Below, in pieces: positions 55,843 to 64,000 of a stretch of 64,000 nucleotides of DNA (position 1 is its first letter; every line of letters begins with the position of its first letter). The stretch comes from Calendula officinalis. Its lineage: Eukaryota > Streptophyta > Magnoliopsida > Asterales > Asteraceae. Made by a program: the position numbers and the translations under genes. Under the pieces are notes generated by a model. That model did not search any database. It saw only the letters and a list, made by a program, of their open reading frames with translations, and was not told the DNA's origin. The stretch lies in assembly GCA_963853835.1 (NCBI GenBank), contig OY970824.1:1307001-1371000 (forward strand), written 5' to 3'.

Positions 55843-58800
55843 ATGCCCACAAAATCTTGGTGGATTTTTGTGAATTCTTTTGTGGGTTTGTTTATTTTTG
55901 CATTTGCAGGAGACCCTTTTGTGTATTATGACTGGACTATTTCCTACATCACAGCTTCACCACTTGGCGTTAAACAACAGGTTTTAATTTTATCTCTGTT
56001 TTCTTAAAGTTTTCATCTTTTTCTTGATTCGATCTTGGCGATTGTGAATATAGGCATGTTTCTGTGATTAGGGTTAGTTGATTAGGAAGATTATGCTATG
56101 TAAAGTAATGATTTTTTTGGAATGATTTATGCAATTTAATGATGACTTGAAATAGTGGGTTTAAGTAATAATTCATCAAAGTAGGGTTCTTTATTTATTA
56201 GCTAACTAATTAGGGCTCAAAACTCTGACCAAATTATACTTCCCTTTTTTTTTTCTTCTTAAAAAAGAGTTTTAATTTAGGTTCGGGCATCAATTCGGGC
56301 AATTTTAATCTTTAAAGTGGACAATTAGGAGGTTTTATGCATTAAAAAATTATACTTTGGTAGTGTTCGACCCGTTTTGTTTTAAGTTATTTATTGTATC
56401 TACCCATTTGACCCGTTAGAGATAAAACTTGACCCTAATCAACCCGTTTTGTTTTAGGTGATTGCAATAAATGGCAATTTTCCTGGGCCAATTCTTGAAG
56501 CAACAACAAATTGGAATGTTGTTGTCAATGTAAAAAACAATCTTGACGAGCCCGTTCTTCTCACATGGTAACATTTTTATAACCGCAAAATGTAACTTAA
56601 TTAAAAAGATTATAAATTTCGGGTAATTAATAATTATACATTAATACTAAAATTTCATTAATAGGAATGGGATCCAACATAGGAAGAATTCATGGCAAGA
56701 TGGTGTTTTGGGAACAAATTGCCCGATTCCCGTGGGTTGGAATTGGACATATGAATTTCAAGTGAAGGATCAAATTGGTAGTTTTTTCTATTTTCCTTCA
56801 ACAAATTTCCAACGGGCTTCGGGCGGTTTTGGAGGAATTATTGTTAATAATCGAGATGTTATTCCCGTACCGTTTGGGACTCCAGATGGAGATATCACAC
56901 TTGCTATTGGAGATTGGTTTGTAAAAAGTCATAAGGTAAACATAACTATAATTATAATTTTAATATGATAAAATGTTATAAAATAGCAATATACTTTAGG
57001 AGGTGCCCGTTTTGGTAATTATAGGGTTAAAAAGGGTTAAAAATAACAACTTTAATTACAAGATTGGGATGAAAAAACTTTAATTACCATTTTAGGTCAG
57101 CTTCAGAACTTATAAATACCAAAATGGACATTAAAAAGTTATAATTATCCAAACGGGTCATCGTGTGAAGTATATTGCTTTTTTCTGACATTTGCCCGTT
57201 TGATTGTTATTTTTTATTTGTTAGTATAAAAGATTTATTTTAGGTGAATAAATAGTATTATTTTTTTGGGTCACAGGATCTTAGGAAGGATATTGAAAAC
57301 GGGGTTGATCTTGGATCTCCTGATGGTGTATTGTTTAACGGGCTCGGGCCTTATCGATATGATAGTTCCATTGTTCCTGCTGGTATTCAATACCAAGTGA
57401 TAAACGTTGAACCGGGTCAGTTTTTTTTAGCATAAAGTTTAGATCTTTAAATGGCCCGTTTAAATACGGGTCAAAATGGGTTCATTCTTTTTAGTATAAA
57501 GTTTAAATCTTTAAATGGCCCGTTTAAAGATGGGTCAAAATGGGTTCATGACAACCCTTTGTTTTTTCGACCCGTTCGATCCTCTTTCTTGATAACAATT
57601 TCCTTCCACTTTACCCGTTTTGACCCACTATCAATAAAAACCCGACCCGTGTCGACCTTTTCAATATAAATAGGCCATTTTTTTAATCGTTCGTCTTTAT
57701 TTGCAACAGGAAAAACGTACCGTTTTCGGGTTCACAATGTCGGTATCTCAACAAGTTTAAACTTCAGAATCCAAAACCATAATTTACTTCTTGTAGAAAC
57801 CGAAGGGTCGTATACGGTCCAACAGAATTATACAAATATGGATATTCACGTGGGCCAATCATTTTCTTTCTTGGTGACAATGGATCAAACGGGCAGCAAC
57901 GATTATTACATCGTTGCTAGCCCACGGTTTGTAAATTCAACAAAAGGTTCGGGTGTTGCTATTTTGCATTACTCCAATTCTCAAGGGCCCGTTTCGGGCC
58001 CGTTACCGGATCTTCCTAATGAATCTGACCCGTCGTTCTCAATGAATCAAGCAAGATCCATAAGGTTTTATTTTAAACATAGTTCTTTAAACATAGTTTC
58101 CAATATTTTCTTGATTATATTTTTAATTTTCTAACTTTTATTTAATTTTTTTTTATGAAGAATGAACGTTTCTGCCGGTGCAGCCCGCCCGAATCCACAA
58201 GGATCTTTCAAATACGGTGAAATTACCGTAACAAACGTATATTTACTCCAAAATAAACCACCCGAGCTAATAAACGGGAAAATACGTACAACATTAAATG
58301 ATATTTCTTTCTATATTCCTTCAACGCCATTAAAACTTGCTGAACAATATAACATTTTGGGAATTTACAAACTCGATTTCCCAAATAAACCGATGAATCG
58401 CCCTCCGGTAGTTGATACATCCGTGATTAATGGTACACATAAAGGCTTTATAGAAATTATATTCCAAAATAATGATACAACGGTTCAAAGCTACCATTTG
58501 GATGGTTATGCGTTTTTTGTAGTCGGGTATGTTTATACAATTTAATTTAGGAAGCTGATTCTTACAGAACAATTTTTATTCATACAAAGCAATTTAATGC
58601 CAAATGACAATTATGCCCTTCATTTCCTTTTATCACACTTTGATTTTACCCTTACTACTAAGGGTATAGTTATCCTTTAATATGGGATTGCTCTATATGG
58701 ATAAAAAATGCTCTGCAAAAATCAGCTCCCTTTTGTTTAATTTTTTTTAATATATTATAATTTAATAAGATTAAGAAACTTAACGTTTTTGTATAAACGT

Positions 58801-59525
58801 TTAGGATGGATTATGGAGTATGGACGGAAAATAGTAGAAGTGTTTATAATAAGTGGGACGGGGTGGCTCGAAGTACTACTCAGGTAATCTTGACTTTTAA
58901 AGGAGGACTTTTATCTTAAAGGGCAAAATAGTCTTTTTTATATAGATTTATTAAAGATTTAGATTATTATTTGTAATAATATTGTTTTTTTTGCAGGTTT
59001 TTCCTGGAGCATGGACTGCAATTCTGGTTTATCTTGATAATGCAGGCTTGTGGAATCTTAGGGCACAAAACCTAGATTCATGGTACCTTGGTCAAGAAGT
59101 TTACTTGAGTGTGGTCAACCCTGAAAAAAACGAGCTTCCTGTACCCGAAAATGCCATATATTGTGGGGTATTATCGTCATTACAAAAGTAAGATGTTTTT
59201 CTTGGACTTGGTAAAATGGGCGGGTCGGGTAATGGGTCAAAAGTCGAAACGGGGGTAGTTTTTGTACAGGTCGGTTTGGGTTGACGGTGAACAATTTTTT
59301 TGGTAACTCCTTATAAGATTACTACTTCAAATCAGATTGGCCCGTTTGACCAATTTGGCAAATTTTGACCCGTTTGACTAATTTGACCCGTTTTATTTTT
59401 CATGAATCGAATGCAGGGACCAGGCTCAAAGAGTTAGATTTTCTGGTGCACCATTAGTCCCGAAGATAACTACAAGAATCTTTATCGCATTTGTGATCAC
59501 ATTCGTTGGAGTTTTCTTGAGTTAA
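55843..59525 (+). CDS. SKU5: SKU5-like GPI-anchored multicopper oxidase homologue
   Basis: Nine exons: 55843-55980, 56458-56567, 56665-56935, 57277-57415, 57710-58064, 58161-58526, 58805-58883, 58997-59187, 59417-59525. All are in phase, giving 585 residues; Arabidopsis SKU5 has 587. A signal peptide (WWIFVNSFVGLFIFAFA) is followed by three cupredoxin-like domains: YITASPLGVKQQ, NCPIPVGWNWTYEFQVKDQ, RASGGFGG, NVGISTSLNFRIQ, VGQSFSFLVTMDQ, MNQARSIR, NPQGSFKYG and LDSWYLGQE. The usual HWHG and HCHxxxH copper ligands are replaced (LTWNGIQ, LWNLRAQNLDSW), as in the SKU5/SKS family, so it is probably not a true laccase. The hydrophobic tail (IFIAFVITFVGVFLS) fits a GPI signal. SKU5 controls directional root growth at the plasma membrane and wall. 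Introns carry MITEs and GACCCG-type motifs. Confidence 0.95.
56983..57182. mobile_element. MITE in SKU5-like intron 3
   Basis: AGCAATATACTTTAGG with CCCGTTTTGGTAATTATA is mirrored at the right by AGCAATATACTTCACA with CCCGTTTGGATAATTATA. The terminal repeats are about 40 bp. A related fragment (TGTCCGTTTTGGTAATTGTA) lies in the RABA5 intron at about 14820-14920. Confidence 0.72.
58550..58729. mobile_element. Mutator-type MITE in SKU5-like intron 6
   Basis: Ends GGAAGCTGATTCTTACAGAA and, in reverse, GGGAGCTGATTTTTGCAGAG; same family as 14427-14628. Flanking 9-mers TTTAATTTA and TTTTGTTTA agree at 7 of 9. Confidence 0.7.
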
Positions 59526-60722
59526 CGCCGTTAGCCACTGTTAACATCAACAATCAAATTTTTGACATATTTATAGGGACATATTTTAGATTAGATTATG
59601 CTACTAATTCTGTATTCATATTAATTAAAGTTAATTCCATGGTGAAAAGTCATTATTGCCCCTGTAAACTGGGCTTGCATTGTTGTGTTTGATTATTTTT
59701 GTGGATGGCCGAAGTTGTACTCTGTGCATTGACACGTGTACGGTTGTGGTGTTTGCTTTTCTTGGTCATGTTAACTGCACTTTAGTTAAAGTTTTTTTCT
59801 GTTTTAAGATAAGATGATGATATGGATATATTTTGATGGTCATAAAACAAGAAAAAGTTGGTATCTTTTTGAAAAAGAAATAATAATTGCAGAAGACCAT
59901 GCTTCTTTAAGAGCAAAGCAACACAAACTTTGAAATTTAAATAATCATTTTATTCTAGTCGGTGTAGGATGCAAACAACCTTAAAGTTCACACTAACTAA
60001 CATGTGTGTTTGGTTGGTTTGGAGGTGACAATCCTGTGAACCTTGTTTAATTAATGAAATCAAAATATATAAAATTTAAATTCACAAATATCCTGTTTGC
60101 AATCAATATATAACCCTATTATAATTATAATTAGTTTACAACCTACTTAAATTTGACAGCCTGTTTACTCGGTCAGGATCGATCCAATCAATTTTTAACA
60201 CATAGGCAGAATCTTAACCCCTAATTATTTTCCAATCAATATTTAGCTCATTGGCAGAATTTTTAATATATTATTGGGCTTACATGGATTTAGCTAAATA
60301 CATAGTCGGGTGAGCACGGTCCAAAAACCGAACCAGAAGAACCAAAACCGATAGAACCGAAAACGATGAATTTTCAAAACCGAAACCGAACCAATTACAT
60401 GATTCCGGATTTGATTCAGTTTGGTTCGATTTTGGTTCGCTTTTTTTAAGTCAAATGCTCATCCTGATACAAAGACCGATAAAACCGAATCCGAACCGAT
60501 GACATGTTATCATTTTGGTTTCGGTCGGTTTTCTATTCGGTTCGGTTTTTTCTGCCCAAATGCTCACCCCTAGTCTTGTGGTTGGTTGAAATCAAATATG
60601 TATAAGTATTATTGCAAATTATACAATTTGTACAAATATATAAAATAACTATTGTAATTTATAAATTGAAAATATGATATAAAAATTACGATTTATTTAG
60701 GACCCCAAGTTTATATGGTAAA
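59526..60722. other. Intergenic DNA after the SKU5-like gene
   Basis: The first 300 bases are the probable 3' UTR. No further gene. A MITE-like block at 60308-60573 is listed separately. Confidence 0.45.
60308..60573. mobile_element. hAT-type MITE with CCGAACC/GGTTCGG interior
   Basis: GGGTGAGCA at the left and TGCTCACCCCTAG at the right are inverted ends of the common plant TAGGGGTGAGCA type. The interior consists of AAAACCGAA / CCGAACCAA repeats and their complement. The target duplication is not clear. Confidence 0.65.
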
Positions 60723-61806
60723 TGTAACGACCCGAAATTTGTAAATAAATAAATTGTACAAAAATATGATAAATAAGGATAAATCGTTTGCAGAGCGTAG
60801 GAATTGGTTTCGTGTCGTTTGGAGACCGTACGAGAAAGTTATGGGCGAAACCGGGTCGGGGTAAAGATGAAAAAGTGCAGCCCTGCTGCCTTAGAAAGTT
60901 CGCGACGCGAACTATTGGTCGCGATCGGGAAGTCGGGCCAGGTAGTTTGGCTTTGAGGCGCGAAGTAGTTCGCGTTTGGATGGCGATCGCTAAGTCTGCG
61001 TGCAAGACTTAGAGTTAGCGACGCGAACTTAGTTCGCGCCGCGAAGTCTGGTCGTGCAGCATTAAAGTCGGGTTTGAGCTCATTTAATGCATTTCAAAAC
61101 CCTAGTTTTCTTTCTCTCGAGTTTGTGGACGATTTTGGGTGTAAACCATCATTTGGAGCTGATTTCTTCATCAAATCTTGTGATTCTTCACTCCTAGTTG
61201 AAGATTAAAGGTATATCTTCACTCCTTTGTAGTTGTAGCTTTAGATCTATGGGTTTAGAAGCTTGGGTTTGAAACCCTAATTCTTGGGTTGGTGATTAAT
61301 GGTTAAATAAAGGTTGTATACACTTAATAGATGGTATTTTGACAAAGGAAACAAGTGTATGATTTCGATTTGTAAGAATCTTACGGGTTGGTTAAACCTA
61401 GGGTTTGGTAAACCACCATGTTTGGGGAAAATGGGTTGATGAGTGTCATCTAGAGGTAGATGAACACATTGGTAGTAGTTGTGATGATAATCTTGTTGTG
61501 ATAATCGTTTTAGACATTCGGTGAAGTGTTGAAGTGGACGAATTGTGAACAAGGAACCGGCGGAAAAGAATACGGTTGGAGCATTTATTTGCTAAGGTGA
61601 GTACGTGTGGAATTTTCTGAGTACATAGCCCTTTTAAATACTTTCATTAATTGTGTTACGGTCTATTTGCTTATATGTGTAGACTTATAGTATTTTGAGT
61701 TAGTGATAGATATTACCGATATTATTGGACTAACTTGTTTGATGACGAAAGTGATAGCCGAGAGCTAGATTGGCATAACCATAGGGTTATGATGAGATTG
61801 AGATGA

Positions 61807-61970
61807 TGTGATGAGACGGGCGATTCCCGATCATGAGGTGTGGATTGAGGGGCAGTTGGGTGGATTCTCATCGACTCATCCACGTTAGTTATGTGATGAC
61901 ACGGGCTACTCCCGGTCATGAGGTGTGGAGTGAGGGGCAGTTGGGTGGATTCCCATCGACTCTTCCACGT
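61807..61970 (+). repeat. Two-unit version of the LTR tandem repeat
   Basis: Two units of about 80-85 bp (GGTCATGAGGTGTGGAGTG, GGGGCAGTTGGGTGGATT, CATCGACTC.TCCACGTTAG) correspond in reverse to the 97 bp units but lack the internal ATGGGAATTCAC duplication. Confidence 0.82.
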
Positions 61971-62190
61971 TAGTAGTCTTACTCATTGGACGTATTCCGG
62001 TGGGCAAGACAGGTATCGGTAGCGTGGGCGATCCTATTGCCGATATCTTGTTTCTAGTTAGCTCAGGGGCGACCCGATAACTAGATATGTATGTGATTCT
62101 AGCTAGTTCGGGGGCAACCCGATAGTTAGACGTGATTGCTAGGTAAGCAAGGTTGATAGGGTCACACTAAGGTGACTAGACTGGATAGTT

Positions 62191-62302
<112 letters not shown>

Positions 62303-62636
62303 ATTGGTAATCGTGACATTTCATTTTATTATCGGGTCTAAACCCATGTAGCTCACGAGACGTTTTTGTCTCACGTACTCCCTGTTTTGTTTTGCTATGT
62401 ACTCAGGTTCGGGATCGAAGGCTTAGGTACGCATGGATAGAGATGCGGGACCTAGATTAGAAGAACACTAGATTGGATTTAGTCTTAGCTTGGTTATGAT
62501 CTATTTTGTAACACCTACTTTTATACTCTGATTTCATACCAATGTTTTTGTAAATCCAAATTTGAGGATGTTCTTCTATTTATAAAATGTTTTATTTTGG
62601 CCAATATTTTGTATTAAAAATTGAGGTGTTACAACT

Positions 62637-62648
62637 TGGTATCAGAGC
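62637..62648 (+). other. Primer-binding site of the truncated element
   Basis: TGGTATCAGAGC, three bases after the LTR end. Confidence 0.9.
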
Positions 62649-62883
62649 TATAGTTTAAGTGAATTAGGTTGGATGACCATCATAGTCTTAGACTGTAGCA
62701 TTAGGAATATGAGATTCCTTAAGATCATAGGTTGACCTCGAGACTTTATATTAAGTTTAGGGTTGAACCTAGGGGGACCGATGAAATTTGATATGATTAT
62801 GGATATTGAGTCTTACGCGACTAATGGGTTGTACACAAGGTACTAAATGTTTAATGTCTTTCGTATAGTCTTGATCGAAAGAA

Positions 62884-63372
62884 ATGGTGAACACTCGTAG
62901 AAGTGGGAAAGCCCCGGAAAACCGGGAGGAAGAGATACCTCATGTTGAGGTTGTGGTTGAACAAGAAAGTCAACCGTCGATGCATCGGGTGGGTGAGTCG
63001 GAGGTCGGAGCTAATAGAACTCCGGTAACCATGGCGGATCTCCAAACCATTATCGATCAAATCAAAGGAACGGTGGCCGAGGAAGTGCACCGAATTATTG
63101 GGGACCGGGAGAAATCGGGTGGAGATCGTGAATCCGAGGCTAAATCGGATGAGAGAACTGGGGGTAGTGGCACCGGGGAGGGAAAATCCTCCACGGGTGG
63201 CCAAAGTGATGCTAGGGCTAGGCCCATTGTGGAAGAGGGTTGTTCGTTTAAATCCTTCATGGCTTGTAAGCCAAATGTGTATACGGGTAGTTCGGACCCG
63301 AAAGTAACTATGAGGTGGATCCGAGAGACCGAGAGGGTTATCGGTAGTAGCAAGTGCTTTTGTATTCCTTGA
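62884..63372 (+). pseudogene. Truncated Gag of the related element
   Basis: The frame matches the N-terminal 158 residues of the gag at 51486-52856 with scattered substitutions (RSGKAPENREEEIPHVEVVV, TPVTMADLQTIIDQIKG, WIRETERVIGSSKC). It then diverges after SSKC into four unrelated residues and a stop. The capsid core and zinc knuckles are lost. Confidence 0.88.
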
Positions 63373-63656
63373 GCCGAAAAGTTTATCTTGATATACAATT
63401 TGTATAAAACGTTTCAGCTTTTGTATTCAGATTTCAGAAAAAAAATGTATAGTACTGATGTCGTAATTGACCAAATACAATTTTCAACTGTAAGCTAATG
63501 AATAACACCTTAATATTTGGATGTATTTATAAACTATAGTTTATAACGTATGACTTAATAGTCATGAATTCAAGTCTCATTAAAAATATACTGTTAAAAA
63601 AATTGGATGTATTCTTAATGTTAACAATCAGATTTTTTCAAATGATAAATTTCTAA
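63373..63656. other. Flank beyond the truncation point
   Basis: No gene. A B-box-like GAATTCAAGTCTC and CTGTTAAAAAAATTGG at about 63557-63608 may be the 3' part of a SINE related to 36898-37090. Confidence 0.35.
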
Positions 63657-63862
63657 GGGTTTTTCCAACATGTGCTCCTAGGCAGATGTTAAGATACATT
63701 AATTTACCCAAAGTTTCCTAATCAAGTCTCAATAAACATTAATGAAGTTCAAAATTTATATTTTCAATTGATGTATTAAATGCATTTTTTAGTTTTAATG
63801 GAAAGTTGAAGTTAGTTATTGTATCTTAACATATGCCTAAGGGGCATATGTTAGAAAAATCC
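63657..63862. mobile_element. Mutator-type MITE, copy 2 of the 1329-1534 family
   Basis: Ends GGGTTTTTCCAACATG and, in reverse, GGATTTTTCTAACATATG; 206 bp, the same length as copy 1. The flanking 9-mers AATTTCTAA and ATTTTTTAA agree at 7 of 9. Confidence 0.75.
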
Positions 63863-63931
63863 ATTTTTTAAATATGTTTCGAATAATATTATCATTTTAG
63901 AAAATATATTAAATACAATAAGTAACAAATA

Positions 63932-64000
63932 CTCCCTCCGTCCCATAAAAAACTTCTCATTTCAATTTTGCACAAGTTTTAAGGTAATAGTTAGTGGTGG
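63932..64000. mobile_element. Stowaway MITE, cut by the window end
   Basis: CTCCCTCCGTCCCATAAAAA after a TA is a standard Stowaway left end, related to 7503-7766. The right part lies outside the window. Confidence 0.75.

Noticed and set aside
58223..58572. Minus-strand frames opposite SKU5-like exon 6
   Set aside because: Shadows of the real exon.

Overview
This is a nuclear window from a flowering plant, most likely a eudicot and possibly an asterid such as a composite (the clade is a guess). It is AT-rich, has small exons with GT-AG introns, and carries many MITEs and LTR retrotransposons. All exon coordinates were read by hand from splice signals and frame continuity; no expression data or database search was used.

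Genes in order: a PUB9-like U-box/ARM E3 ligase (+, 2235-4067); the Hsp70/Hsp90 co-chaperone ligase CHIP (-, 4917-7283); ribosomal protein eL32 (-, 8509-9134); an AIR12-like DOMON protein (+, 10726-11358); a RABA5-type GTPase (-, 14034-15767); a small Arg-rich protein (+, 18768-19067); the last exon of an HMCES-like gene split by a hAT MITE (-, 22258-23157); augmin subunit 3 (+, 24362-29727, 18 exons); a RIN4/NOI-like protein (-, 32339-33657); a DUF538 secreted protein (-, 41532-42440); and a SKU5-like GPI-anchored multicopper-oxidase homologue (+, 55843-59525). From memory, PUB9, CHIP, AIR12, RABA5b and DUF538 genes lie in this order in one short stretch of Arabidopsis chromosome 3 (around At3g07360-At3g07470), so the left half looks like ancient conserved microsynteny.

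Mobile DNA fills most of the rest. There is a 2.4 kb non-coding LTR element with nearly identical LTRs (19129-21552), and a deleted PIF/Harbinger transposon (37513-40037). An 8.6 kb gag-only Ty3/gypsy-type element lies on the minus strand (46663-55254), with 2147 bp LTRs that each contain a 97 bp tandem array. A truncated plus-strand relative of that element lies at 60723-63356. There are also a LINE 3' fragment, a SINE-like unit, and many Stowaway, Mutator-type and hAT-type MITEs, several with target-site duplications that can be read directly.

The genes are housekeeping or signalling genes and do not form one pathway. The most notable points are the hAT insertion that cuts a perfect PIP box off an HMCES-like reading frame, the gag-only retroelement with expanded LTR repeats, the non-coding LTR element just downstream of a small gene, and a GACCCGTTT-type motif that recurs in introns of several unrelated genes, sometimes next to the acceptor site.
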